A program made the position numbers and the translations under genes. Positions 20,376 to 32,474 of a stretch of 64,000 bases of DNA are shown piece after piece (positions within the stretch are counted from its first letter, which is position 1; each line of letters starts with the position of its first letter). This stretch comes from Cunninghamia lanceolata (Eukaryota; Streptophyta; Pinopsida; Cupressales; Cupressaceae). The stretch covers positions 1,240,001 through 1,304,000 of the forward strand of contig BSBN01001343.1 of NCBI GenBank assembly GCA_027924645.1, read 5' to 3'. Below the pieces are notes generated by a model, which saw only the letters and a program-made list of their open reading frames with translations, was not told where the DNA came from and ran no database searches.

Positions 20376-23280
20376 ATGGAATAAATTATCTCTCATTTGA
20401 TGGTTTATCAAGGGAAGATCACCTATTATTATCCACGAGACTGATGTTGCCCACTATGCACATGATAACATTTTCTTCTAGACTCAATCCTACCTCAGTG
20501 ACCTAAGTGATGTATGTGCAAGGATAATGATAGTAAGGGGATATTTTTATGGAGATGAGAGGATTTTGTGATGGGGTGATGGGAATTTTTAACTAGTGAC
20601 TACCAACACCTTGTCTATATGGGATTGCCAAAACAATGGCAATACTGTGTATATTTTGCACCCTAATTTCCATTTTGATTAAATAAGAAGTTAGTTTTCA
20701 GTATAGGGGAGGGTTGCATATAGGATATTTGGAAGAAAACCATAGCCTCAATCTCAAATTTGATTGCGAAAGGCAACCTATCAAAATTCCATGATTTGGA
20801 CTGTCTTAAGCAACATTTTAAAATTGTTTAGCAAATTGTCAATACCCTATCCATGAATAAATCTCTCCACACCTCAAGATTATTCTAGTGAAGTATGGGT
20901 CAAGTGAATCATGAGATCATACAAGCTTGTGAAATAAGGAAGAAGACTATCTTAATTAAGAAGAGATGTCATTCAACTACTCCCTAGTCATGCCTTAATT
21001 GTCACAACAATGGCAAAAAGGAAGACAGTCTCATAAAATATGTTGTGAATAGTAGTGACAAAATTATTCTTTGGATTAGTGTAGAGGGTGAAGAAGGGAT
21101 ATCAAGAGACAACTATTGAAGTCAAGGTTCATTATTATGGCAATGTCAAACTCAAGTAGATAATCATGTACATAAGCTAAATTGTCATAAACGCCACTAT
21201 GAAGAAGGAGATAATCTGCTGTCATAACCAACACAAGTAAGATAATCATGAATAGGTACAAATGCCTTGCTCGTGAGTGTTGTTGATCTTTGCAATGAGA
21301 ATGAAGGTGAGTATGGGTGTTGTAGAAAGATATCTTAGACAAGTTCATCGCATGGAGACATGACTGTCATATTCGGATGCAAATAAGACTATCACAGCTA
21401 TGAGGATAATCATAATAGTCCTAACTATCTAAGACTATCACACCTAATTCTAGAGATAGCCATTACTATTAATCACTTCATGTACATGATAATAAATTTA
21501 TTCATAAGGTTCTAAGAGGATTATTTTAGAGATTTTTCAATACAAACAAAAGGTGAAAGTTTCAAGAAGATTGACTAGGTGCTCATAAAGTATTGTCATG
21601 CCATAACTGATATATTCAAAAGGATAGTCATACTCATGAAATTTGGATTGAGTTTAATTTAATTTAAGCTGGTTTGATGGAGTTTAATTATGTTCAATAA
21701 GTTTCACATACGACTGTCCTAACACTACAAACCATTGAAACACACATGAAGGAAATGTAAATTGCTGAAATACATAGTGTGCAATTCATAGAGGAGTCCT
21801 CGGGATAGCCATCTAGGGTTATTGTGATTAGATAATTATGGAATGATGAAGCCACTATGACATTATTAATTATACAAATCATGAAGACAATGATGGAGAT
21901 CCATGGAGAAAACCAAGGATGACAAGATAAGACACAAAATTTGTGAAGTTGCCAATGGCAACAAATTTACCACCTAGCTATCCTTAACTAATCCATGATT
22001 GCAAATGGATGTATTTTGGCTTATATTGACTAAAAGTGACTTATTTATGATGAATATAATGCTTTGAATTATTTATTGTGTGTCTAAGAAGTTCTAGAAA
22101 CAAGTGGACATTAGCTAGAGCTATCTTGGAAACATGAATATTTGGAGACATACCTAGGACTGTCGTAAAAATCATTAAACTAATCTCTGTAATTTAGGGT
22201 ATTGAAAGGTATATAGTCAATCAAGGTAACCACCATCATGTGCTAACAAAGGACAATTAGTAAAATTTGAAATATTATTGTGTCATGTGCATACAAATCA
22301 TCATGAATAGGTGCATAAGGAATGTCCTAGCCCAAGACACTAAAGAGGTCTCCATATCCTCCAGCCTTCTCCAAGAGAATTCATACTATAAAACATGTAT
22401 GGAGAAGTTATCAAAAGGACACCTAACAATTATGCCTAAATAATCAATAGAGACAAGTAGGATTGTCATAATAGGGGGCATAGGATAGTCTAAGATTCAA
22501 GCCATTGCATGGTTCTATTGAATGAATTGAATTATGCATATTAAGGAATAAATCCTTCTATATCATCCTAGGGAAAAAATTAAGAGTCTTCCAAAATTAA
22601 TTTTGGCTCCATTGATCATGAATATGAGTATGACAAACAATTGTTCACTAAAATTATTTTATGAAGTATTTGATATTATTTTTCTCTTATATAGATAAAA
22701 ATAGGTGAAATGAAGGCATGAAGGGCCAAAACAAGGTGGAAACATGAGGAATTTAGAGTCTCTTTGACTGAACTAACTGATATAACTAGACACATATATA
22801 TCTTAGAACATAAAGAACATAAAGACAAAAATACATAAAGACATAAAGAACATAAGAGCATATATATGTGAATTAAAATGGACATAAGTTGAACATACCT
22901 TAGAATTCGATATTGCAGTTGACCAATTCTCTAAAATATGGCTTCAAAATTCTCAAATTCTTCTTTTTTGCAAGTCTGATTATGAATTCTATATAACTCT
23001 AGAATAGGATTAGTGAAATTTATGGAAAAAATAAACATATATCATCAAATTCAATCTATATATCAATGGTAATTATCTTTGAAACTATATCACACATGAA
23101 ACATGAAACTTTCAGTTTAAATAATCAAATTTTATCCAAAAACATGCAAAATTAGTTCTTCTACATTGAAAAAAAAATAGAAAAGGTGGTGGATTGATAT
23201 AAAAATGATTCTCAATAATTCAAACAACATAAAAAGCATTTTCTTGTCTAATATACTGCATGAAAAGTAGGAATAACAAT
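20376..23280. other. AT-rich intergenic stretch, no gene recognised
   Basis: No frame above about 90 codons has a recognisable motif on either strand. Repeated short phrases such as GACTGTCATA and GATAATCATAATAG occur around 21100-21450. ACATAAAGAACATAAAGAC is tandemly reiterated near 22808-22860. No LTR, TIR or RNA gene was found. Confidence 0.5.
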
Positions 23281-23323
23281 CATGTGGGGTTTGAAACATA
23301 GATCCCACATGCTTTTTTACTAT

Positions 23324-23369
23324 TTTTCATGCTTCCTAGAATGTGCTCATATTCTAGGAAGCATGAAAA
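23324..23369. repeat. Perfect 19-bp inverted repeat (hairpin)
   Basis: The arms TTTTCATGCTTCCTAGAAT (23324-23342) and ATTCTAGGAAGCATGAAAA (23351-23369) are exact complements around an 8-nt loop. A smaller inverted repeat, CATGTGGG/CCCACATG, lies just upstream (23281-23311). Confidence 0.9.
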
Positions 23370-23599
23370 CATAAAGGTTCATGCATGCAAAAATCATAAC
23401 CTTCTCAATGTTGGTGCCAAAATCATGGTCTAGGATGTCATGCTCTCACATAAAATATATTGTAACTATGCATGTAGTGCATCATAGAGGGAATCAAGTG
23501 ATAGTCTAAGAGCATCCCTAGACTTAGATATCCATGTGGTTCATGAAATAGAACTTGTTTATACTAGGAGGGACAAATGTAACCTTGTATCTACATGGG

Positions 23600-24345
23600 A
23601 GAGTCTCTCTCTGTCTTTATTTCTCTATCTTATATATAGAGAGGGACTGGGAGACATGAAGAGATAGAGAGGGACACAGACATGGATAGGTAGAGAGCCC
23701 AAGGACATCCAGAAAGAGATGGAGAGATAGAGATAGAGTTAGAGAAAGGAAAAAGTATAGAAAGAGGGACAAATAGAGAGATAGAGAGGGATAGGTGGAG
23801 ATAGAGATGGGAGAGGGAGAGATGGGGATTCAGATAGACAAAGGGGTCTATAGACGGAGAAAGATAGAGATACATATATATAGAGAGAGGGGAGATAGAT
23901 AGGGGAATATAGAGAGAGAGGTAGAGAGGGATATATTAAGAGATAGGGTTATGCGGATAGATAGAGATAGGGAAAGAGATGGAGAGATGTCTAGAGATAG
24001 AGGGAGAGATATTTCAAGAGGTAGAGGGATGGAGAGAGAGATAGAGAGGAGAGAGAGGTAGCGAGGGATAGATTAAGAGATAGGGATCCATATGTCTAGA
24101 GAGACAGAGATAGGGAAAGAGATCAAGAGATACAACTTCCAAAAATATAGGGAGATAGATTTGAGGTAGAGGGATAGGGAGAGTGATAGAGAGGGGGAGT
24201 GAGATAGTGAGGGGTGGAGAGATAGAAAGGTAGAGTTAGAGATAGGGGATCGAAAGAGAGAAAGATAGAGAGATAGGGAGAGAGAGAGAGAGAGGTAGGT
24301 AGGTATAGTTAGAGAGAGAGATGGAGGAGACAGAGATATCTCTCC
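23600..24345 (+). repeat. Purine-rich GAGATA/GAGAGG low-complexity tract
   Basis: About 740 bp are almost entirely A and G on the plus strand, built from variants of GAGATAGAGAGGGATA with no strict period. Reading frames across it are composition artefacts. Confidence 0.9.
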
Positions 24346-24384
24346 CAGGCTCGGTCTCCTCTATATATCCCTGTTCTCATCTCT

Positions 24385-24822
24385 ACCTAAACCTTAAACC
24401 TAACCCTCTAAACCTTAACCCCTAAACCCTAAACCCTAAATAATGCCCCTAAACCCTAACCCCTAACCCCTAAATGCTAAAAATGAGCAACCCTAAACCC
24501 CTAATCCTGAACCATAAAACATGGGAGCAACCCTAAACTTCTATCTCCCTATCTCTCCCAATCTCTATTGGTCCCCTCACTTTATCTCTCTCTAAACTAT
24601 AAACCCTAACCCTTAAACTCAAAAAACCCTAAACCCCTAACCCCTAAACCCTAATCCCTAAACCCTAAACTCAAGCATCCCTAAACCCCTAAAACCTAAT
24701 TGATTCCCCTAAACCCTAACCCTAAACCCTATTTACTTGAGCAACCCTAAACTCATGTAAACCTCAAATAATGCCCCTGACCCTTAAACCCTAAACTTGA
24801 GCAACCAGGCTAAACACCTAAA
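24385..24822 (+). repeat. Interstitial telomere-like repeats, block 1
   Basis: Many copies of CCCTAAA with CCCTAA and CCCCTAA variants are interspersed with AATAATGCC and TTGAGCAA phrases. CCCTAAA is the plant telomere unit. The array is degenerate and lies between other repeats, so it is interstitial rather than a chromosome end. Confidence 0.88.
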
Positions 24823-24829
24823 CATATAG

Positions 24830-25980
24830 TTTGATAGGGGATGATGGAGAATCAATGGGAAATGGATGTAGAATTCTTGGATCTTGATTAAATCATTATA
24901 TCATTGGGATGTGATTTGATAGGATCGAAGTTATTTGTTTGATTGTCTATGTTTTCTTGGGGAACAAGTGTCGCATCATGGGATGATGGATAGGGCTAAT
25001 GGGATGATGGATAGGAGTGATGTGGGTTACTTTTTCATGGATAAGATCTTTATCATAGATAATATCTTGATCACGGGGAGGATAAATATGGATAGCACGA
25101 TATTAGATATGGATAGAGTAAGTGGGGATGCATTGATATTCATTGAATTGGGGCATAAGAGGTGGTGATGGGGGTTCACTAGGAGATGTTGGAGGATTAA
25201 TGATGGGATCAATGTATAGAGGGGTTGACCATGAGATGGTAAGGGAACTGAGATTGGATTAGATGGGATGTTTGGATTTTGATTAGGATGGGTGGTTGGT
25301 GTTTCCACATTCTTTGGACTAGGCTCTTAATGTATAGCTATTGGGTTTCTTAGATGGATGTGATGCATTCTTGGATCCATGATCAATAATCTTTGGATGT
25401 TTGACAGCATGGCTACATGATGGGGTTTGACTTGGACATATGGTAGGAGACTCTTCAATGAAATGGATAGAGATAGGAGTGGATGATGGTGTTGGAGTGG
25501 TATACATGTTATTAGGAGGTTCTTTGTTAGGCTCAAGGATAGGAATTTGAGTACATGATGTTCTTAGATTCCTTGCTAATAGTCGTTGGGTCACATCATT
25601 CATGGATTAATGGGTTGATGGACTAGGATATGTATATAGTTGATAGATAATGATGGAATATGTTGTGGAGTTAGGATTAGGATCGAGTGAATGGATATAG
25701 GAGGCCTAGATGGATTAGGATTGGGAGTGTTAGAGGGGGATGAAATTGGATCAGTGGATTTGGATGGCTCCATATCTTTACTTTTATATTTGGATTTTGT
25801 AAAGACTCTTTGGGGAAAAAGTTTCAAGCATTCATGGGTTGATGGATTAGAGCTTAGAATATTTGATGGTGAATTAGATAGTGAGTTATATGGTGGATGG
25901 ATGATAGGGATTGATGGATTAGGAGATGGCTGGACTAATGTGTTAGGATTAGGAGGATTGGAGGGAAATTATAAAATAAT
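24830..25980. other. GGAT/GATGG-rich island between the telomere-like blocks
   Basis: The plus strand is rich in GGATTAGGA and GATGGAT phrases. The minus strand gives overlapping Pro/Ser/Ile/His-rich frames of up to 94 codons in two different frames, which suggests a simple-sequence origin or a heavily decayed proline-rich spacer. No family is recognised. Confidence 0.4.
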
Positions 25981-25984
25981 TCCC

Positions 25985-26272
25985 CTTTAAGCCTAACCCC
26001 TAAACCCTAAACTTGAGCAACCCTAGAAACTCATAAACCCTAAATAATTTACCCCTAAAGGTCTAAGCAACCCTAAATGCATAAACCCTAAATATGCCCC
26101 TAAACTTGAGCAAACCTAAACCTCTCTCTCTCTCTCCCAAAACCCCTAAACCCTAAATAATACCCCTAAAATCTAACCTAGACTAAACCATAAACCTAAG
26201 CAACCCTAAACCCCTAAACCCTAAATAATTCCACTAAGCCCTAAACTTGAGCAGCCCTAAACTCATAAACCC
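25985..26272 (+). repeat. Interstitial telomere-like repeats, block 2
   Basis: Degenerate CCCTAAA units are mixed with the same ACTTGAGCAACC and AATAATTCC phrases as block 1, so the two blocks are copies of one higher-order repeat. Confidence 0.85.
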
Positions 26273-26276
26273 AACC

Positions 26277-26278
<2 letters not shown>

Positions 26279-26328
<50 letters not shown>
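26279..26328 (+). repeat. CT dinucleotide microsatellite
   Basis: About 24 uninterrupted CT units, followed by C-rich CTCTCC variants to about 26400. Confidence 0.95.
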
Positions 26329-26329
<1 letters not shown>

Positions 26330-26499
26330 TATCACCCTATCTCTCCCCTCTCTCTCCCATCCATCTCCATCCTCTCTCCATCTTCCTCCCTCTCCTCTTG
26401 CATGTTGACAAAGAACATGGAAACAAGAAAACTAGGACATGCAAAGAGGGACGAGGATATAAATTGGGATGAAATGGAAATAAGATAATTTATGAAATT

Positions 26500-26998
26500 T
26501 CATTGGATGGGAAGAATGATGAGGAGACGTAGAGAGGGGAGGGAAGTAGACAGTGACAGAGAGGACAGGAGGTAGATACGGGAGGGAAGTAGAGAGTAGG
26601 AGAGGACCGTAGGAGGTAGACAGGGGAAGGAAGAAGAGAAAGGGTAGGAGGTAGACAAGGGAGGGAAGCAGAGACTGAGAGAGAGGACCTAGGAGGTAGA
26701 CAAGGGAGGAAAGTAGAAAGTGAGAGAGAGGGTAAGAGGTAGAGAGGGGGGAGAAGAGAGTGAGAGAGAAGGTAGGAGGTAAAGAGGTGAGGGAAGAAAA
26801 GACTCAAAAAGAGGGTAGAAGGTAGATAGGGGAGGGAAGTAGAGAGTGAGAGAGAGGGTAGAAGGTAGAGAGGGGAGGAAAGAACAGAGTGAGAGAGAAG
26901 GTAGGAGGTAGAGAGGGGAGGGAAGCAGAGAATCAGAGAGAGGGTAGGACGTAGAGAGGGGAGGGAAGTAGAGAGTGAGAGAGATGATAGGAAGTGCA
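26500..26998 (+). repeat. Purine-rich minisatellite
   Basis: Tandem units of roughly 42-46 bp of the type GGTAGGAGGTAGAGAGGGGA followed by GGGAAGTAGAGAGTGAGAGA. The Leu/Pro/Ser-rich frames on the minus strand are products of the repeat. Confidence 0.85.
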
Positions 26999-26999
26999 G

Positions 27000-27187
27000 C
27001 TACCCTTGTAGACATGTATGTAAAGTGTGGAAACATAGAAAAGGCATGTCAATTGTATGATATAACACCTCAAAGAGATATTGTATAATGGAATGCAATG
27101 ATTGCAAGATATGCAAAAAATGTTGATTTGTTGAAAAGGCTTTAGAAACTTTCAAGAAAATGCAATTGGCATGTGTATTTCCAGTTA
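27000..27187 (+). pseudogene. Isolated PPR fragment on the plus strand
   Basis: The plus strand reads AATLVDMYVKCGNIEKACQ, then TPQRDIV, a TAA, and WNAMIARYAKN: one PLS-type repeat pair. It is the same family as 5325-8332 but in the opposite orientation. It is bounded by the minisatellite and by repeat H. Confidence 0.75.
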
Positions 27188-27997
27188 TGCTTAACTTTCT
27201 TTGATGTGTTTTTATCAGTTTTAGCAAAATCTGGAGATAATCTGGAGTGTGCTCCCCATTAGGATGGTACTTTTTTCAATAAAACTCAAAAAAATACCAC
27301 CATAATCTTAAGCTCTATGTTAGCTATCTAACCATATATTTTTTTTCACATTTTGAGTACGTTTAGTGTTTCATCTTGAATTTCTTTTGTTAGTGTCCAT
27401 TTTTTGTCAAAAACTAGTGTCTAGTATTTTTGACTTTTTTTAACCATTCATCGAAATTTGAAAAAAGTTACATTTTTAGAAACTAGACTCCATTCTACAT
27501 GTATTAAAAAAAAATTGATTTTTGATTAGTTTTCAAACATTTTAGGGGGGAGCATGCTCAAATTTCTATTTTTCAAGATGTGTCCACTTTAAAAATTACT
27601 AAAAAATCAATTATTCATTAAAAAATTATCTGAAAAATTAGGTATAAACTACATGGTGTTAGCTAATTTCTAACTAGAGTGATTATTGAAATACTAAAAA
27701 AAACTTAACATTGTAGGGGGAGCACACGAGACGCTATGTTATATTTTTTTTGAGAAAAATAGGACCAATTTGTGTGCTTCCCCTTTTTGAACCCCTTAAT
27801 CTCAACCATTTTTGGAAAAAAATAGTAGTTTAGAAACTAGATTCGGAGCACTACAACTCTTGTTTCTGTTCCATCTTCAAATTTTGAGTGTAACTATCTT
27901 CAATTTCTCATCAAACATCAATGTTTCCTAATTTTAGAAAAAAAAAGGTGGCATCTTAAGACCCCATTTTGGTCCCTCATCTTTGTGCACTTACCCT
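27188..27997 (+). mobile_element. Dispersed repeat H, copy 1
   Basis: About 810 bp match the reverse complement of 54832-55625 over the full length. The right end reads GTGCACTTACCCT. The repeat is AT-rich and non-coding, and carries several variants of GTGTGCTCCCC/GGGGAGCACAC at about 27250, 27545, 27713 and 27772. The terminal 25-30 bp resemble the MITE-like element at 2753. No terminal inverted repeat is seen on the left side, so the class is unknown. Confidence 0.65.
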
Positions 27998-29395
27998 ACT
28001 CTAGTAGAAGATTCAAATAAAGATAATGTACACTTTAGATGAATGGTTGAATAAGTCTTAAGAGAGACAAATTCATAACATTCCTTAGCGATGAATAAGT
28101 GAATTTTCACAGTTGTACCAACAAGCTCCTCCATAGTCACAACAAATAGAAGAAATAATAAGTGATGATTGTTTGGTTCCACAATTGTTGCAAGTAAAAA
28201 TTCAGCATACACAATCAATAATAAAACTTGAATCCTTGGATTTTTCTAGTGTAATATCAAAAGTAGATGTGCCAAGGAAAGGGAAGAAATGAAGAATCCT
28301 ATCTTCAATAACCAAGGATACCACAGGGTCTAGGATTGCACAAATTCCAACTCTAGTGGTAGACAAGGATGATAAGGAACTCCAAAGAACAAATTATCAG
28401 ATAACCACTATCAATATTGGGTAGTCAATGAGGGCCCAATAAATTCAATATGTTCAAACTATGGTCTCTTTAATGGTCTCAATGATGAATAGGGATGAAA
28501 TTACTAAAAGATAATTTAAGGAGAAAGTAGTTGAACTACAAGCATATATCAAGCATTTAGTAGCTCCACTATTGCAAGAGGATGGTACAATAACTCCTTG
28601 AGTCATTCTTTCATAACAAGAAGTCTCAAAATTAGAGAAAATGAAACACATGTGGCTAGGACTACCCAAGAATGGATAGAGGAAGTAAATGATCAAGGTT
28701 TCTAGGTAATTGATATAATTGTCAAAGCCTTGGATGATTTTAATATGTTGAAAGAAAAGATAGAGGTTCTACATGATGCCTGTAAAATAGATTTGGTTAA
28801 TCATTCACAAATCTTTACCAATATTGAAAAATGATGTGTAGATTAGAGACAATAGTGTTGCTGAAGGAAAATATCCTTACAAACGAATCTCTCAAGTTAC
28901 CATTTATGTGGTGAGAACTATTGAAATTTAGAAAAGATGTTATTGATAAATGTCTTGTAGAGATGGATCATTTGAAAAATGACATTCGATATACAAGGTG
29001 ACATCTTTGATGTAATTCATGTATTCCTAGGTTGTTCTTTGATTCCACCATAGAAATGCATATTATGCACTTTCAAGGCCAACTAAAGAAAATCCTAATA
29101 TCTAGATTATAGGAACCACTATATTCCTTTAGCACTACACATGAATAAAATAATGGATTTGAAATGTGCAATCAGAACATTTATAAAGGAAATACCCAAA
29201 AGAAAGGCCTCATATAATATATTCTTCAACACTTATGATGCATAGAGGTTTAGATTTTATTTTGTTGAAGAGTCAAATCTATATGCTCTTAATTCTACCG
29301 TCAATTCCTTGATGGATTATAGAAGGAAGGCAAAAGTGAAGGATTGTATTATTAGTGAAGAGGACATATTAGATTGAGAAGAAATCATTGGACCT
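27998..29395 (+). pseudogene. Decayed gag-like region, heavily broken
   Basis: Short in-frame pieces on the plus strand encode charged helical sequence, for example EWIEEVNDQGF and ALDDFNMLKEKIEVLHDA near 28660-28790. They are interrupted by TAG/TAA and frameshifts. The stretch around 28600-28700 resembles 2620-2750. No knuckle or pol motif survives. Confidence 0.35.
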
Positions 29396-30649
29396 TGATG
29401 CAATCAAGGTAGGAGGGTCCAATGAAGGACTATCCAGCCTTGCAGCCTTAAACAACTAATAGCGTGATCATAACAAAGATGCAACAATAACATACAATTA
29501 ACAACAAAATGAATGGAAATGCACATGAACATATGGCACAAGATATATCCTGGGAAAACCCTCAAAGGGAAAAACCTAGCCTTCAAAGATCACTTCTCAT
29601 TATATTAAAATCTCAAATCTCATTACATATGCCTCTAGGGCTTTTCAAATACTAGGCTGCAACCTAGGTTTACAAAAGATTCATACAACACAACTTCATG
29701 TCTTCTTACTTCTTCCTCTCAAGTCTCTGCTTTGTATCCTCATCTATTCACTACTCTTCTTTCTGATATGTTATGCTACTCTTCTAGAACACAACAATTC
29801 ATCTTCTTGCTTCCTTTCTTTGCACACTTTGTCACTGCCTTGAAACGATCTTTTTTTCTTCATTTATATCCTCTGCAAACCTTCATAACATTATCAAGGC
29901 AGCCAAAAGTTAACTGTCTCATGAAACATGTAGAAACGAATAGGTCAGACCTAAACACATAGGGTATTTCTCCACAAATCCATGAAACTCAATGTGGTTC
30001 TCCACGAAGGTTGGCTAGGTCCTAAATTACCTTGAATGATGTTCCATTAAGCTCTGCAAGTCATGGAATTGCTCTACAAACCAATTAGACTACAATGAAC
30101 ACTGACTGCTCTTCTCAATGAAAATAGGTAATCTTCTGATAGTGATATCTCTCTAGAAACAAACCCAAATGATCTAAATTTTGGATATGATGTAGATGAC
30201 ATGTTATAGAAACTAAATCTAGCTTCATAAGCTCTAATGTGATAATGTGGTAAAATGAGGTAATCTCCAATATCACTCTCCCTGGCACTCAGTAACTTAA
30301 AATTAACTGTCCCAATTGATTTGAATGCTTCTGGATGCTCTTGCATTAGACTCTTAGGGTTAATTGAAAAGTGCTCCTCTTCACTTTGGTCTATATTATG
30401 TCAAAATCAATTTGATCCCTTAGGATAAGTTCTACAATCTACTTGCAAGCCTTGTACTACCTCAATGATCTATGGTCTGAGTAAGTCTTCTCCGCAACTT
30501 GCCTTAATTTCTTCATCTTGCCATGGTCTAGGTTTGGCGGTCTGGCTACAATGTTGCAACTGCCTCTTAGTTCAGCATTATGTTGTCAAACACTTATAGG
30601 CTACCTCAAGATTAATGTCTTCTTCAATCAATTAAGAGTCAATTATGCA
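29396..30649 (-). repeat. 3' LTR of element F
   Basis: This 1254-bp repeat starts TGATGCAATCAAGG and ends TTATGCA. A C-rich tract follows (CCCCCAGAAC, a polypurine tract on the minus strand). 29396-30345 matches 32475-33320 plus 34564-34677. The flank GACCT (29391-29395) is a candidate target repeat whose partner is lost. Confidence 0.75.
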
Positions 30650-31123
30650 TCCCCCAGAACAACCATGTGACTTCCTTGATTATTCAATACATTCTTGAAT
30701 TCTTTCTACAATACTGTCTGATCCCTGGTACAATTTTCTCTGCACTCATCAAAATCTCACAATTTCCTCTCTATATAAACTTTCCTTATACTTTCTCTGT
30801 TCCTTCATCCACATTTTCCTTACTCTAGTATACAAAATTTCTCTTCCAGTAGAATTTCTTGTCATTCCCTCTTTCTCTACAATCCTTTCCATGCTATGCT
30901 TCACACTTGTTCACACAAACTTTCTTTTGCACTATTTTCTCAATTCTATTACACAATTCTCCTTAAGATCAATGCTTCACCCTCTTCTAGTTTCTCTATT
31001 AAATTTGATGACTCAAAGGTTCCTCTTTCGCTTCATAAACAATCTCTACATTATTTATTGTTTCCTCATCATTAGCCTCTCCAGTAACAGTTTCTTGATG
31101 ACATTAAAATTGCTTGATTCTTT

Positions 31124-32251
31124 TCACCTCCAAACTTGAAAATAGGTTCCCCTTCTAGTAAATCCTCTTTCATTCCTCTGGTATCCTTCATTGTGATAAG
31201 AATTATGACTCCTATCATTTCTCCCTCTATAGTATGAATTACTATTCTTGTTTTGCTCTGCATAAGGTCTTCTCTCTCTGCATCCTAATCCATATCCTCT
31301 TTTCTTTCCAACACATAAATACTTCAATCTATACAACCTTATGATCATACAAGTAACATGTTTACATTTTGATCCATCAATCCTTCTATAATCCATCTGC
31401 ATATGATTTGTCATAAGTTTTCTCCTCTGCATTCTATTCCAACACATCTTTTTAGAGTGATTCCTTAATCCATAGAATTTACATGGGTGTAGATTCTAGC
31501 ACAATTCCTTTTCATGTGCATATCTATTACAATAAGAACAATGTATACCTTTTCTTCCATGAATTATCTTGTTTAAACTTGTGAAAACATCCTTACTTCT
31601 GATATATCCAAGGCCTTCATTTCTTGATCTCATTACCAGCTCAAGAGGTTCTGTAATTCCTTGTTGATGCTTTCCCAATCCTTTACCCTCATATCCCATT
31701 CTTTGTGTCATTTTGAAACCAATACCATCACCAACAACTGCAAGTTCAATTACATTGTCACCTTCAATCTCACTTTCTAAAGAAGCTTCTGCAACATCAC
31801 ACAAACCATTAGTATCACAAGAAACATCACAAAGTTTAGGCTTAGATCTTAGACTTCTATTCTCTTCTCTACATGCTACAAGTGACTGCTCTAACTGATT
31901 AACCTGTTCTTTCAATCCTGATATTTCATTGTTTTGCAAACTATTTTTCCTTTTTAGCTCTTCTAAATTTTCATCTAGATCTTTGTTCCTCTTTTCCACC
32001 TTCCTAAACAACTTGAATTCTTCTTCCAATTCTTAAAAACTCTTTTCGACATACTCAAACAACTTCATCTCTTCTTCTAATTCTTCAATCCTCCTTTTTA
32101 CATTTTCCAATTCTTCTTCAAGAGCATCATATTTGTCTTCTCCTAGTTCTTTTATCCTTTCCATCAATTCTAAATTACACCTTTTGATTTCACACAATTC
32201 TTCTTCTAGAATATCCTTTTCGCATATTAGGTTTTCATTTTCTTTCTTCAT
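31124..32251 (-). pseudogene. Element F Gag-like protein: coiled coils, G-patch and CCHC knuckle
   Basis: One minus-strand frame runs from ATG 32251 to 31124 and is broken by stops, including 32033 (TAA) and 31496. Residues 1-75 and 80-145 form Glu/Lys/Leu-rich coiled coils. At about 31690-31820 a G-patch domain is clear, with IGFKMTQRMGYEGKGLGKHQ, then GITEPLEL and GLGY. Next come CSYCNRYAHEKELC, a CCHC knuckle, then a second Cys/His cluster. An Arg/Gly/Tyr/Asn-rich tail typical of RNA-binding proteins ends the frame. G-patch domains contact DEAH helicases or nucleic acid and occur in betaretroviral protease regions. Here the domain sits between coiled coil and knuckle. The start is chosen as the first ATG in frame; an upstream TTG at 32284 extends it. 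Confidence 0.75.
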
Positions 32252-32460
32252 CCTTTTTCTTTCCAATCTTCCCCATTGAAACAAATTAGATAAACAACTT
32301 AATATGAAAAGCTTACCTAAATCTTTCTTACCTTGATCCTTCTTCTATGATGATTCTTCTACTTCCAACAACACTTACTGCACTTCTAGGGTTTTACACT
32401 TTCTTCCAACACACACTTCCTTCCAATGGATCCACAAGTGTCCCAATAGATTTGAAACCA

Positions 32461-32472
32461 CCTTTGTTACCA
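32461..32472 (-). promoter_or_regulatory. Probable primer-binding site of element F
   Basis: The minus strand reads TGGTAACAAAGG two bases inside the 5' LTR, matching the initiator-Met PBS at 9 of 12 positions. It is either decayed or specific for another tRNA. Confidence 0.5.
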
Positions 32473-32474
32473 CT

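Noticed and set aside
24385..26272. A true chromosome end
   Set aside because: Arrays are short, degenerate and flanked by other repeats on both sides, so they are interstitial.
26490..27036. Leu/Pro/Ser-rich frames of 105-115 codons on the minus strand
   Set aside because: Translation of the purine minisatellite, not a gene.
30760..30790. CTCTATATAAAC as a plus-strand promoter
   Set aside because: It lies inside the minus-strand interior of F just past its LTR, with no plus-strand gene downstream.
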